A DNA stretch of 64,000 nucleotides from the NCBI RefSeq assembly GCF_900176255.2, contig NZ_FXEG02000003.1, positions 62,001 to 126,000 of the forward strand, read 5' to 3'. A model generated the notes under the pieces. That model saw only the letters and a program-made list of their open reading frames with translations. It did not search any database and was not told where the DNA came from. The stretch is from Mycobacterium ahvazicum (GTDB lineage Bacteria > Actinomycetota > Actinomycetes > Mycobacteriales > Mycobacteriaceae). The position numbers were made by a program, and so were the translations under genes. Shown here in pieces: positions 16,806-28,537 of this stretch; the first letter of the stretch is position 1, and every line of letters begins with the position of its first letter.

Positions 16806-17704
16806 CTGGATCGCTTTTAGGCGCAAACCTCGGTCCGGAGGCGATCCGGCCCGCGCTGGCCACGCCCGGTAGCGAACTTCCGGAGCCGCCCGAGGGGCTG
16901 CGGGCGACGACCCGGCCGGACCTGACCTCACTGCGCGTCGGGGTGACGACGCTGTGGCTGTCGGTGATCGTGCTGCTGCCATTGGCCGCCATCGCGTGGC
17001 AGGCCGCCGACGGCGGATGGCAGGCCTTCTGGTTGGCCGTCACCTCGCATGCCGCGGTGCAGTCGTTCCAGGTGACGTTCGGGATTTCCTTGGTGGTAAC
17101 CGTTCTCGATGTGGTGTTCGGACTGGCGACCGCGTGGGTGTTGGTGCGGGACGACTTCGCCGGAAAAGGACTGGTCGACGCGATCATCGATCTGCCGTTC
17201 GCACTGCCGACCATCGTGACCAGCCTGGTGATGCTGGCCCTGTACGGCAAGAACAGCCCGGTGCACATTCATCTGCAGCACACGCCGCCGGGCGTGGGGA
17301 TGGCGCTGGCGTTCGTCACGCTGCCGTTGGTGGTGCGTGCCGTGCAGCCGGTGCTGCTGGAGATCGATCGCGACGTCGAAGAGGCGGCGGCCTCGTTGGG
17401 GGCCAGCGGCACGAAGGTCTTCAGCACGATCGTGCTGCCCTCGCTGGCGCCCTCGTTGCTGACCGGCGCCGGGTTGGCCTTCTCGCGGTGCATCGCCGAG
17501 TTCGGCTCGGTGGTGACTATCGGCGGTGCCGTGCCGGGCAAAACCGAAGTGTCGTCGCAGTGGATCCGCTCGTTGATCGAAAACGACGACCGGACCGGGG
17601 CGGCCGCGATGTCCATTGTGCTGCTGTCGATTTCGTTCACCGTGCTGGTGCTGCTGCGTCTCGTGGGCGGGCGCACGGCCAAACGCGAGGAAAAGGCGGC
17701 ATGA
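16802..17704 (+). CDS. cysT: Sulfate ABC transporter permease CysT
   Basis: A 300-residue inner-membrane permease with six predicted helices after a roughly 35-residue cytoplasmic N-terminus. The EAA-type loop that docks on the ATPase is EEAAASLGASGTKVFSTIVLP. The region DLPFALPTIVTSLVMLALYG and IAEFGSVVTIGGA are hallmarks of CysT/CysU. It overlaps subI and cysW by ATGA at both ends. It needs CysW and a CysA ATPase; no ATPase gene follows. Confidence 0.93.
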   Translation: MTGSLLGANLGPEAIRPALATPGSELPEPPEGLRATTRPDLTSLRVGVTTLWLSVIVLLPLAAIAWQAADGGWQAFWLAVTSHAAVQSFQVTFGISLVVTVLDVVFGLATAWVLVRDDFAGKGLVDAIIDLPFALPTIVTSLVMLALYGKNSPVHIHLQHTPPGVGMALAFVTLPLVVRAVQPVLLEIDRDVEEAAASLGASGTKVFSTIVLPSLAPSLLTGAGLAFSRCIAEFGSVVTIGGAVPGKTEVSSQWIRSLIENDDRTGAAAMSIVLLSISFTVLVLLRLVGGRTAKREEKAA

Positions 17705-18516
17705 CGCCGTCGTTGGCCCGCTACGTCACCCGATCCGTGACGCTGGCCTACATCGGCGTGATGCTGATCGTGCCGGTGTCGATCATCCTGTGGCGGACCT
17801 TCCGGCCGGGGCTCGATCAGTTCTACGCGTGGATCGCCACACCGGCCGCGATCGCGGCGCTGCACCTGTCGCTGCTGCTCGTCGCCATCGTGGTGCCGCT
17901 GAACGTGGTCTTCGGTGTACTCACCTCGCTGCTGCTGGCCCGCAGCCGGTTTCGCGGACGCGGTGTGCTCCAGGCGATTGTCGATCTGCCCTTCGCGGTG
18001 TCGCCGATCATCGTGGGGGTGGCCCTGATCCTGCTGTGGGGATCGGCCGGGGCGTTGGGCTTCGTCGAGAACGACCTCGGCATCAAAATCATCTTCGGCC
18101 TGCCCGGACTGGTGCTGGTCAGCATCTTCGTGACCCTTCCGTTCGTGGTGCGAGAGGTCCAACCGGTGCTGCAGGAGGTGGGAACCGAGCAGGAGCAGGC
18201 CGCGGCAACCCTGGGTTCGGGTCCATGGCAGACGTTTTGGCGGATCACTCTGCCGACCATTCGGTGGGGTCTGATCTACGGAACCGTGCTGACCACCGCG
18301 CGCACTCTCGGCGAGTTCGGTGGGGTCATCATGGTGTCGTCCAACTTGCCGGGGGAGTCGCAAACATTGACGCTGCTGGTCAACGACCGCTACGCCCGCG
18401 GGGCCGAGTATGGCGCCTACGCGTTGTCCACGCTGATGATGGGCGTTGCCGTGTTGTTCCTGATCGTCAAGACCACGCTGCTGGTGCGCCGCAAACGCGC
18501 CAGGGCCACCGCCTGA
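17701..18516 (+). CDS. cysW: Sulfate ABC transporter permease CysW
   Basis: A 271-residue permease with six predicted helices. It has DLPFAVSPIIVGVALILLWG, the ATPase-docking loop EQAAATLGSGPWQTFWRITLP and TLGEFGGVIMVSSNLPG, all typical of CysW. It begins on the ATGA overlap with cysT. In M. tuberculosis the order is subI-cysT-cysW-cysA1; here the next gene, after 174 bases, is a glutamine synthetase. The permease must borrow a CysA from elsewhere in the genome or be incomplete. Confidence 0.93.
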   Translation: MTPSLARYVTRSVTLAYIGVMLIVPVSIILWRTFRPGLDQFYAWIATPAAIAALHLSLLLVAIVVPLNVVFGVLTSLLLARSRFRGRGVLQAIVDLPFAVSPIIVGVALILLWGSAGALGFVENDLGIKIIFGLPGLVLVSIFVTLPFVVREVQPVLQEVGTEQEQAAATLGSGPWQTFWRITLPTIRWGLIYGTVLTTARTLGEFGGVIMVSSNLPGESQTLTLLVNDRYARGAEYGAYALSTLMMGVAVLFLIVKTTLLVRRKRARATA

Positions 18517-18690
18517 CCCGACATCGGAAGCCGGCCCGCCCGGGTAGGCAACACGGGGGTCTCATATTCGAAACCGATGAAGCGCACCGTTGACGCGTGC
18601 GTAACAAGTTCGGCATCGAAGGTTCCTAGGGTGGGGCGGTCCACCTACCGCACGTGAAGAACGTCGACCCCCTCAGCGATAGGAACTCCA

Positions 18691-20868
<2,178 letters not shown>

Positions 20869-21029
20869 AGCCGTCGTCGGGCGTGGGGGTCGACCGCGCG
20901 CTCGCGGAGCTTGGTAATCCGCGGCTCCCACGCCCGGCGACTCGACATCCCGCGAAACGCTCCGCTACACGTGCCGCACCTGACGCGTTAAGTTCTGAAG
21001 GAACGAAAGTCGCCCGGTCAGGGGAGAGC

Positions 21030-22154
21030 ATGGGGCCATTCGACGACGGCCGGCGTCGTGCCGCCGAACTGGAGGCGTACCAGGCGCTCTGGAACCTGTG
21101 GCGGTCCGCGCGACGAACCGACATCGAGAACTGGGAGTCGGCGTGCCGGATGCTCGAAAATTACTACACCGTCGGCAAAGCCCGAGACAACGCCGAAGTC
21201 TGCGAAATGCGGATCCGCTACCTGGAGATCGCTGAACCGTTGCCCCGGCTTGCGGACTTCGTGCAGCCGCCGGCCTACGACCGCGTGCCCGACGCCGAGC
21301 GGCTGCTGGGGCAGGCCCGCTATCAATATCAGCTGGCCCGGCGGCGGCACCCGGTGCGCGAACAGCAGCGGTTGAAAGAACTCGAAACGACCAAGGCGCT
21401 GTATGCGGCGGTGCGGGCCGCCGAAGCGAGAGCCGAAGCCGCGGAGCTGGCCCGCCGGCGTGAACGGCAGCAGAGCTGCTGGCCCAAAGGCATTGTGCTG
21501 GACAGCGACGTCTACGACCTCGACGGCGTGGCCGCGCAGGTGGATCGGCAGAACGCGAAAATCGACTCCCAGATTGCCGCCCTGACCGATCTGCTGCGAA
21601 CAGGATTGCGCCAGCTGCCCGACACGCTGACGCCGGACCCGGCCGAGTTGGCGGCCCACGTCGAATCGGCGCTGGCGGCAATGCCGTTGCCGCGGGGCTG
21701 CACCCCCAAGTCGGTCGTCGAGTATGCCCCGGCCACCGGCCAATTGGTTGTCGAATATGAACTGCCCACCGTGGCTGTCGTTCCGGCGGCCAAGGCGTAC
21801 CGGTATGTCAAGAGCCGCGACACGGTTGTCGAGACGGCGCGGCCGGCGGGACAGGTGAAAGCGTTGTACGCCAGCACTATTGCGCAGCTGACGCTGCTGG
21901 CTTTGGCGACTGTTTTCGCCCTCGACGGCGAGCGCCGGTTGGAGGTGGTGATCTTCAGCGGTGTCGTAGAGACGACGGACCCGAGCACCGACCAGCCGGT
22001 CCGCCCGTGCTTGATCAGCGCGCGGGTCGACGCGGACACGTTCGCCGGGATCGACCTGCACGACATTGACCCGTCCGTGTGCCTGAAACGGCTGAACGCA
22101 ACGGTGTCGCCGAATCCGACAGAACTGGTGCCGGCGCCGCCGTTGGCGGAATGA
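21030..22154 (+). CDS. Mrr-restriction-protein-like accessory region without nuclease domain
   Basis: A 374-residue soluble protein. The N-terminal half is helical and rich in Glu, Arg and Ala, with a coiled-coil-like run around residues 105-150. The C-terminal part (LVVEYELPTVAVVPAAKAYRY, VETARPAGQVKALY, DPSVCLKRLNATVS) resembles, from memory, the region that precedes the Mrr endonuclease domain in actinobacterial 'restriction endonuclease' proteins. Here the protein stops right after ELVP, where those proteins continue into the D-(D/E)xK nuclease, and nothing like it follows in any frame. GGGGAG precedes the ATG at 21030. It ends one base before the convergent kinase gene. Confidence 0.7.
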   Translation: MGPFDDGRRRAAELEAYQALWNLWRSARRTDIENWESACRMLENYYTVGKARDNAEVCEMRIRYLEIAEPLPRLADFVQPPAYDRVPDAERLLGQARYQYQLARRRHPVREQQRLKELETTKALYAAVRAAEARAEAAELARRRERQQSCWPKGIVLDSDVYDLDGVAAQVDRQNAKIDSQIAALTDLLRTGLRQLPDTLTPDPAELAAHVESALAAMPLPRGCTPKSVVEYAPATGQLVVEYELPTVAVVPAAKAYRYVKSRDTVVETARPAGQVKALYASTIAQLTLLALATVFALDGERRLEVVIFSGVVETTDPSTDQPVRPCLISARVDADTFAGIDLHDIDPSVCLKRLNATVSPNPTELVPAPPLAE

Positions 22155-23834
22155 TCAGCTGTAGTTGTCCCACCAGGTGTGCAGATCCTCGATGGTGGCC
22201 GGGTCTCCCGAGACGTCGCTGAGCATCAGTTTTTCGTCGTAAGTCCAGACCACGTTCGGGTGGTTGTTGTAAGTCCCGCACGCGAGCATGCCCGCAGTCT
22301 CGGTGGGACCTTGGTCGTAGTGCCAGTTGGCGGGTGACCGCGACTCCCCGCGACATTTCACCAGGCTGACGTTGGCGACGTCATCGGTGAAAGCCTGCTT
22401 GAGGCTGGCGGCATTCGGGAAGAGTCCGTAGGTGGCGTGCGTCGGGCCGCCGGGGTTGGTGTTTTGCCCGCATGACACCAGGGCCACCGCCGTTACCCAT
22501 ACGCTGCCCGACTCGGGAGTGGCCGGTGTGCAGACGCCAGCAGGGTAGCCGGACGGAAGTAGGTTCAGCAGTCGGTCCAGGTCATTGCTGGGAGCTGCGG
22601 CGGATGCCGGCGCGGTTTTCGCCGCGCCTGTCTTTGAATGCTGCTGGGCAGAGGGTTTCAACAACAGCCAGATGCCGACCGCGGCAACGGCCACGACGAC
22701 AGCGGCGCCGGCCGCGGCCAGGATTGGCCAGCGACTGCGCTTGCGTGCCGGCACCGGCTGATCCGAGCCGGCGCCGCCCGCTGCGATTTCGGGGCTGGAT
22801 TGCCCGGCGGTGGGTGGCGCACCGCCGGCGTTTGTCAGCGGCGGCGCTGCGCTGTCCGGCTGCGTCTCGGGCAGGGATGTCAGCGGGTTGTACCGCGTGT
22901 GCGGGGAGCTCGACTCGGACACGGCGCTCGGCTGGGTTTCCTTTGCCTTCGCCGATGTTTCACTGCGCCGCAAAATGGTTGCGGCGCGGTCGCGCTCCGG
23001 GCGGGAAAGGGCGTCGTGTGCGGCCTCTGCCAGATCGCCCGCGGTGGCATAGCGTTCGATCGGGTTCTTGGCCATTCCGCCCGCGATCACGGCGTCGAAT
23101 GCCTGGTCCACGCCCAAGCCTTGGGCGCTGGCCAGGGGGATGGGCTCCAACATGTGCGAGGTGACCAGCACGCCGGTGCTGTCCGCGGGATAGGGCGGCG
23201 CCCCGGTCAGGCATTCGAACAGCACACAGGCCAGCGCGTAGACGTCGGCCCGGGGAGTCACCTCGTCGCTCGAAAAGCGTTCGGGTGCCATGTATTTCCA
23301 GGTTCCCACCGCGGTGCCCATTTGAGTGAGCTTCTCGTCGGTTTTCGCGCTGGCGATACCGAAGTCGACGAGGTAGGCGAAGTCGTTGCCGGTGATCAGG
23401 ATGTTCTGCGGTTTGACGTCGCGGTGCGTGACCCCGGCGGCGTGTGCGGCATCCAGCGCCGCCGCGACCTGATGGATGATGGCCACCGCGCGAGGCGGGG
23501 ACAGCGGCCCGTCCCGCTCGAGCAGGCTGCCCAGGTCGATACCCTCGATCAGGCGCATCTCCAAATACAGTTGCCCGTCGATTTCGCCGTAGTCGTGAAT
23601 GGGCACCACGTGGGGCTCCAGCAAACGGCCGGTGATGCGGGCCTCACGCTCCATCCGCTTGCGGAAAACCGGATCCTGGCTGTAGGCAAGCGACATCAGC
23701 TTGAGCGCCACGGTCCACTGTTTGACGGTGTGCTCGGCCTCGTAGACCTCGCCCATGCCACCGCGGCCCAGCAGCCGTTTGAGATGGTAGGGGCCGAACA
23801 TCGTTCCCAACCGCGAGCCCTGCGCGCCGCTCAT
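22155..23834 (-). CDS. Transmembrane Ser/Thr protein kinase, PknE/PknF-like
   Basis: A 559-residue Hanks-type receptor kinase. The kinase domain covers about residues 14-280: GRGGMGEV loop (23-30), Lys45, HRD (137-139), DFG (157-159) and APERF. A Pro/Ser-rich juxtamembrane linker leads to one membrane helix (about 370-392). The extracellular part (393-559) has four cysteines (GVCTP, VSCGQ, VKCRG, LACGT) likely forming two disulfides; I do not recognise its ligand. Its kinase domain is closely similar to that of the PknE-like protein at 34306-36099, so the two are paralogues with different sensors. It lies directly downstream of the MFS-patatin gene on the same strand. Confidence 0.93.
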   Translation of the reverse strand: MSGAQGSRLGTMFGPYHLKRLLGRGGMGEVYEAEHTVKQWTVALKLMSLAYSQDPVFRKRMEREARITGRLLEPHVVPIHDYGEIDGQLYLEMRLIEGIDLGSLLERDGPLSPPRAVAIIHQVAAALDAAHAAGVTHRDVKPQNILITGNDFAYLVDFGIASAKTDEKLTQMGTAVGTWKYMAPERFSSDEVTPRADVYALACVLFECLTGAPPYPADSTGVLVTSHMLEPIPLASAQGLGVDQAFDAVIAGGMAKNPIERYATAGDLAEAAHDALSRPERDRAATILRRSETSAKAKETQPSAVSESSSPHTRYNPLTSLPETQPDSAAPPLTNAGGAPPTAGQSSPEIAAGGAGSDQPVPARKRSRWPILAAAGAAVVVAVAAVGIWLLLKPSAQQHSKTGAAKTAPASAAAPSNDLDRLLNLLPSGYPAGVCTPATPESGSVWVTAVALVSCGQNTNPGGPTHATYGLFPNAASLKQAFTDDVANVSLVKCRGESRSPANWHYDQGPTETAGMLACGTYNNHPNVVWTYDEKLMLSDVSGDPATIEDLHTWWDNYS

Positions 23835-24090
23835 CGCTGACTCCTATTCACGGTCTGGCAACCATGACGGTAAGCCCCGGCCAATATCACCGCTCGAAAA
23901 CTACAACATCGCGGTGGCAAATGCGCGATCGCGTTAGCCGCACCGGTGCCCGGGTTTTCGTCCAGGTCACCGTTATTCGCGCGCACCACGACCAGCCGAT
24001 GCGAACGGTTGGTGAACTCCCGGCAACGCGTTGGTTGCGATTCGCAGCGAAAAGCGAAAATGCTTGCGTCGCAGCAATTTTCGTTGCCGC

Positions 24091-27000
24091 TCAACGATGT
24101 GCGAGCGCAAGGATCTGGGGCAGTGCCTCGCGGGCCGCGGCCCGGCCGGCCTCGCGGGCCGCGTCGATCTGATGGAACTCCAGCAGCCCGACGCCGCGGG
24201 TGCTGGGCCGGATCACCACGTCGGCTTGAGCCAGCGTCTCGGCGGCGGCCAGCCCGCTGCCCATCATCATCGTGCGAATGAGGGTTTCACCGATGCCGGG
24301 AACACGTGGGGGATCGGCGAATTCGCTCCTGGACGCCGTTGCGTCGCCGCCGAAACCGACCGCGACCGCGACCAGCGGGCCCTCGGTGCTCGACAGCGAC
24401 GACACCGGGAGGTTGTCGAGCACCCCTCCGTCGACGTGCAGCGTGCCGCCATAGACGTAGGGCGGGAAGATGCCGGGCAGGCGCAACGAACACCCCACGG
24501 CGTCGGCAACCGGGCCCCGGCGATGCACGACGGTGCGCCGGCCCAGCAGGTCGACGCTCACGCACCGGAACTCCTTGGGCAGTTCCTCGACCAGCCGCTC
24601 GCCGTAGGCGCGACGCAGCAGCGCCGGAATGCGCCGCCCGCGTGTCAATCCCTTGATCGGCACGGTGTAGTCGCGGATCGGATTGGTGCGGATGAAGTAC
24701 TCGTACACGTAGGCGTCGACGCCCGCCGCGTCCAAGCCGCTGGCCGCCAGCGCCGCGACGATCGCGCCCATGCTGGTGCCGGCGAAGCGGTCGACGACGA
24801 CGCCGGCGGCTTCCAGCTCCTCGAGCACACCGAGATGGGCGAACGCCCGCGCACCCCCGCCGCCCAGTACCAAACCGATCGAACGCCCGACGATGCGCGC
24901 GGCGAGCGGCCGCAGGTCCTCGGCCGAACCGGAGGCGTGCAACGTCAGTACCGACCGCGGCGTGATCAGTTCTTCCCAGGCGCGCCGGTGCTCCCGGCTG
25001 GCGGGCGGACCGGCCAGCAGCAGGTCCGCGCCGATTGCGCGTTCGGGCAGCGGATCGGCAGGCGGCGCCGGATTTCCGGAGACGAGCACGATCCGATCGG
25101 CGACGCGCAGGCAGAAGTCTCGCCATTCCGCGTCGTCGACCTGCGCCTGCAACACGACCTTGTCCGCGGCCCGTTCGGCCCGCTCCAGGCCCTCGCGGTT
25201 GACGCGGCCCGGCCGCACCGCGCGGACGTAGCCCGACAGCAGGTGCACCAACTCGTGGGCCACCATCGTCACGGGCGCGTCGGCGTCGACGCCGACAATC
25301 GCGACCACCACATCGCATGTGGTCAGGTGCGCCGTTGTCGGCGGTGGCAGTTGGTGCAGCCGGGTGGCCAGCGAGCGCACCAGCGCACCGAGCATGCCGA
25401 CGTCGGCGATCTTGTCGAACTGCGCCTTGGTGAGCCGTACCAGGGTGGAGTCGCGTACGGCCCGGATGGACGCGGACCGTGGTGTGCCGGTAAGCAACCC
25501 GAGCTCGCCGATCACGTCGCCGCGCCCCAGTTCCCGGATCGCGACGCCCTGCTGCAGCGCTTGAACGCGGCCATTGCGCACCACGTACAGGGAGTCGGCC
25601 GTATCACCTTCGTGGAACAGATACGAGCCCGCCGTGAGTTCGATCTCCTCGGCGCTGTGCCGCAGATCGGCGAGAGCGTCCGCGTCCAGGCCGGCGAACA
25701 GCGGCAGGTTCTCCAGGAGGTCGTCTTTGCGGTCGACCGCGAGCACTTGTTCGTGCCGCGCGACAGCCGTTGCGCGCGAACGTGGTTCGAGTCTCGGTGG
25801 CGGTGTGGCAGCCACGGCGTCGTCCGTGGCCTGCTGACCGGTGCGGCCGAGGAACAACGCCCCGATGGCAACCGCCACGAAACAGATGGCCGCCATCACC
25901 CAGCCTCGGCGCAGCGCGTCGGCGGCTTCACCGCGTGCCGGCGTCCCGATCAGGACGACCAGTAACGCGATTCCGATCACCGCGCCCAGTTGGCGGCAGC
26001 TGCTGACCACCGCCGACGCGGTCGCGTAGCTGCCGCCCTTGGGTACCCGGGCCAGGGCGGCGCTGCCGAGCAGCGGCAGCGTGGCGCCGACGCCGAGCCC
26101 CTGCAGCAGCTGGCCGGGCAGCCACTCGCGCAGGAAGTTCGGATGTGTCCCGACGCGCTGGAAGTACCAGACCAGGCTGCCGGCCCAGATCAGCGCCCCG
26201 ACGAAGATGATTGCGCGGTGTCCGCGCCGGTCGGCGATCTTGCCCAGCCGCGCCGCGACGACGGCCGCGACGAGCGCCGCGGGGGCGACCGCGAGGCCCG
26301 TCTTGAGCAGGTTGTATCCCCACACGTAGTTCAGGAACAGCACGTGCGTCAGGAGGTAGCCGTAGAACCCCGCGCCCGCGACGATGGTCAGGGCGTTGCC
26401 CGCGACGAAGGACTGGACGCGCAGGTAAGCGGGCTCGATCAGCGGCGACGGGTGGTGTCGGGAGCTGATCACGAACCCGACCAGGGCGACGGCCGCGGCC
26501 ACGAACGACCCGATCGTGCCGGTGCTGGACCAACCCCAGTCCGGGCCCTTGATCAAGCCGAGTGTCAGCAAGCCCAGCGCGGCCGCGAGCAGCACCGCCC
26601 CGCGCAGATCGGGCAGTCGTCGCTGTCCGGGCGAACGGCTCTCCACCAGCTCGCGTCGGGCCACCACCACCGCGACGACACCGAGTGGCACGTTCACCAA
26701 AAACGCCCAGCGCCAATCGGACACCTGCACGATCGCCCCGCCGATCGGCGGACCCAGGCCCGACGCGATGGCCGCCGCGGCTCCCCACAACCCCACGCCG
26801 TGGGCGCGGCGCGCAACCTCGAAGCCCTCGACGACCAGAGCGAGGGACGCCGGTACCAGCAGCGCCGCCCCGACGCCCTGCAGGATCCGGTAGGCGACCA
26901 ATTGCTCGACGGTGGCGGCCAGCGCGCACAGCCACGAGGCGCCCGTGAACAGCACGACACCCCAGATGAACATCCGCTTGCGCCCGAGCAAGTCGGCGAG

Positions 27001-27336
27001 TTTGCCCGCCGCCACCAGGAAGGCCGCAAACACGATGTTGTAGGCGTTGAGGACCCAGGACAGGCTGCCGATGGGGTAGGTGGGGAAGGACTGCTGGATG
27101 TTCGGGAACGCGACGTTGACGATCGTCGAGTCGAGGAACGCGAGGAAGGCCCCGAACGCCGCGACCAACAGCACCGCCGTCGACGACGGCTGGCGGCGCA
27201 CGCTGAGCGTGCCCGTGAGCGCCTGGTTGTCCTGACGCGTTACGGCCGTATTGCGTTTGGCTGCACCGTTACCCGTTGTCGTCGCGTCGGCGGCTTTCGA
27301 TTGGCCCTGCACATGGGACGTTCCGAGATCCATCAT
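24091..27336 (-). CDS. MFS permease-cNMP-binding-patatin fusion (Rv3239c/Rv3728 type)
   Basis: A 1081-residue three-part protein. Residues to about 510 are a 14-helix DHA2-type MFS permease (FLDSTIVNVAFPNIQ and LADLLGRKRMF are typical of EmrB/QacA). Residues about 530-655 form a cyclic-nucleotide-binding domain (LFHEGDTADSLYVVRNGRVQ, GDVIGELGLLTGTPRSA). The C-terminus is a patatin-like lipase with the oxyanion loop GGGGARAFAH (near 820), nucleophile motif GTSMGA (near 852) and catalytic Asp in VDGG. I recall the same order in M. tuberculosis Rv3239c and Rv3728. The ATG at 27336 (or 27333) has AGGGG upstream. The FHA-cyclase gene lies just upstream, so its product could supply the ligand. Confidence 0.92.
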   Translation of the reverse strand: MMDLGTSHVQGQSKAADATTTGNGAAKRNTAVTRQDNQALTGTLSVRRQPSSTAVLLVAAFGAFLAFLDSTIVNVAFPNIQQSFPTYPIGSLSWVLNAYNIVFAAFLVAAGKLADLLGRKRMFIWGVVLFTGASWLCALAATVEQLVAYRILQGVGAALLVPASLALVVEGFEVARRAHGVGLWGAAAAIASGLGPPIGGAIVQVSDWRWAFLVNVPLGVVAVVVARRELVESRSPGQRRLPDLRGAVLLAAALGLLTLGLIKGPDWGWSSTGTIGSFVAAAVALVGFVISSRHHPSPLIEPAYLRVQSFVAGNALTIVAGAGFYGYLLTHVLFLNYVWGYNLLKTGLAVAPAALVAAVVAARLGKIADRRGHRAIIFVGALIWAGSLVWYFQRVGTHPNFLREWLPGQLLQGLGVGATLPLLGSAALARVPKGGSYATASAVVSSCRQLGAVIGIALLVVLIGTPARGEAADALRRGWVMAAICFVAVAIGALFLGRTGQQATDDAVAATPPPRLEPRSRATAVARHEQVLAVDRKDDLLENLPLFAGLDADALADLRHSAEEIELTAGSYLFHEGDTADSLYVVRNGRVQALQQGVAIRELGRGDVIGELGLLTGTPRSASIRAVRDSTLVRLTKAQFDKIADVGMLGALVRSLATRLHQLPPPTTAHLTTCDVVVAIVGVDADAPVTMVAHELVHLLSGYVRAVRPGRVNREGLERAERAADKVVLQAQVDDAEWRDFCLRVADRIVLVSGNPAPPADPLPERAIGADLLLAGPPASREHRRAWEELITPRSVLTLHASGSAEDLRPLAARIVGRSIGLVLGGGGARAFAHLGVLEELEAAGVVVDRFAGTSMGAIVAALAASGLDAAGVDAYVYEYFIRTNPIRDYTVPIKGLTRGRRIPALLRRAYGERLVEELPKEFRCVSVDLLGRRTVVHRRGPVADAVGCSLRLPGIFPPYVYGGTLHVDGGVLDNLPVSSLSSTEGPLVAVAVGFGGDATASRSEFADPPRVPGIGETLIRTMMMGSGLAAAETLAQADVVIRPSTRGVGLLEFHQIDAAREAGRAAAREALPQILALAHR

Positions 27337-27365
27337 TGACCCCTGGGGTGAAGCCGGCGGGCGGC

Positions 27366-28436
27366 TCAGTCGGCTTTTCGGATGGGCATTTCCGCAGTGG
27401 ATTCGGGACCACCGCCCGGATCCCCCGCAGCGTTTCTCCCCGGAAGAGTCGTCGACCCGCTGGCCTGCCCGCGGCCGAGAACGGGAAATACCGTCTCTTT
27501 CCCGCTTCGGCCCTTGAGCTCGACCTCTTCGCCTTCCCCCCACGTGAAGTGACTCTCGACAGTCCGCCGCACTCCGCTGGTCACCATCACCGACGCGCGC
27601 CCTTGCCGTCCGGCGAGGCCGGCCAACCGGAACGCCACATTGGTCGAGTCGCCGATCACCGCCTCCACCGATCTCGTCATCGCCGCCAGCGCGACCCGGC
27701 CGACCACCACGCCCCAACCCATGCGGATCGGCGAGCCGTCCGGGCTGCGCAACGGTAGTCGTGGTCCTAGCTCTCCGACCAGCCGGTTGGCGGCAAGCGA
27801 GAAATCGATCGCGCGCTCGGCGGCATCCGGGAACCTGTTCGCCTCCCAGATCGCGAATATCGCGTCGCCGGCGTAGTGGTTCAGCGTGCCGTGATGGGCG
27901 TGCAGCACACCTCCCACCTCGTGCCACAGCGTGTGCAGGCTTTGCGCGATGACCTCTTCTTCGGTCACTTCGGAGATCGTCGAGTAATTGATGATGTCGC
28001 CGACCACCATCACCATGGCGGCCTGGCTGATTCGGGTCCGGGTCAGGCCAGGGGCGATCCCGGCGTCGACGGCGGTGAATCGCTGCGAGCGGAAGATGAG
28101 TGCCACGTCGGCGATCCGGATCTCGTCACCGGGCTGGATCGGCCGCGGAACGGCTCGCTCCAGCCGCATCCCGTTGAGCAGTGTGCCGTTGGTGCTCGTG
28201 TCGATCACGAAAGCCTGATCGGCGACGGCATCCAAGCGGATTTCCAGATGAGTCCGGGAAATCTCGGGGTCGCGGATCACCAGCCGGCGTGACTCGCTGA
28301 TCCCGGCGCATTCCCGACCGATGAACAGCTGATCGATGATCGGCACGCTGTGCTCGGTGCCGCCGTCGCGCAATTCGAGGTAGGCCAGCGGGGTGCCAGG
28401 CTCCCGGTTTGGCATCCCCATAGACGACGTCATCAT
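27366..28436 (-). CDS. FHA-domain class III nucleotide cyclase
   Basis: A 356-residue protein. Residues 15-120 are a forkhead-associated domain that binds phosphothreonine (GR 40-41, S60-R-T-H63, NG 83-84). Residues about 138-320 are a class III cyclase catalytic domain with metal ligands Asp147 (VVGDIINYS) and Asp191 (YAGDAIF), and Asn266/Arg270 for transition-state binding (STNVAFR). The purine-selecting Lys is His187, while its partner Asp263 is kept. An FHA domain suggests control by a Ser/Thr kinase, and two lie nearby. It ends 29 bases before the MFS-cNMP-patatin gene on the same strand and probably shares its transcript. Confidence 0.9.
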   Translation of the reverse strand: MMTSSMGMPNREPGTPLAYLELRDGGTEHSVPIIDQLFIGRECAGISESRRLVIRDPEISRTHLEIRLDAVADQAFVIDTSTNGTLLNGMRLERAVPRPIQPGDEIRIADVALIFRSQRFTAVDAGIAPGLTRTRISQAAMVMVVGDIINYSTISEVTEEEVIAQSLHTLWHEVGGVLHAHHGTLNHYAGDAIFAIWEANRFPDAAERAIDFSLAANRLVGELGPRLPLRSPDGSPIRMGWGVVVGRVALAAMTRSVEAVIGDSTNVAFRLAGLAGRQGRASVMVTSGVRRTVESHFTWGEGEEVELKGRSGKETVFPVLGRGQASGSTTLPGRNAAGDPGGGPESTAEMPIRKAD

Positions 28437-28537
28437 TGCCTCGCTGCCCGCCGTGTCAGTCCGCTCACCTGAAAGTCGGTTGGTGCCAATGTTCCTCCGC
28501 AGTCACGACGTCGCTGCGGTCTCATGACACGCCGTCA

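Noticed and set aside
18602..18609. AAC-AA-GTT core upstream of the glutamine synthetase, possible KstR site
   Set aside because: The outer T and A of the KstR consensus are both absent; I also found no convincing GlnR half-site pair.
24031..25965. A 644-codon plus-strand frame antisense to the MFS-cNMP-patatin gene
   Set aside because: High GC makes antisense frames open; its product is Arg/Gln-rich with no family, while the minus strand shows clear domains.
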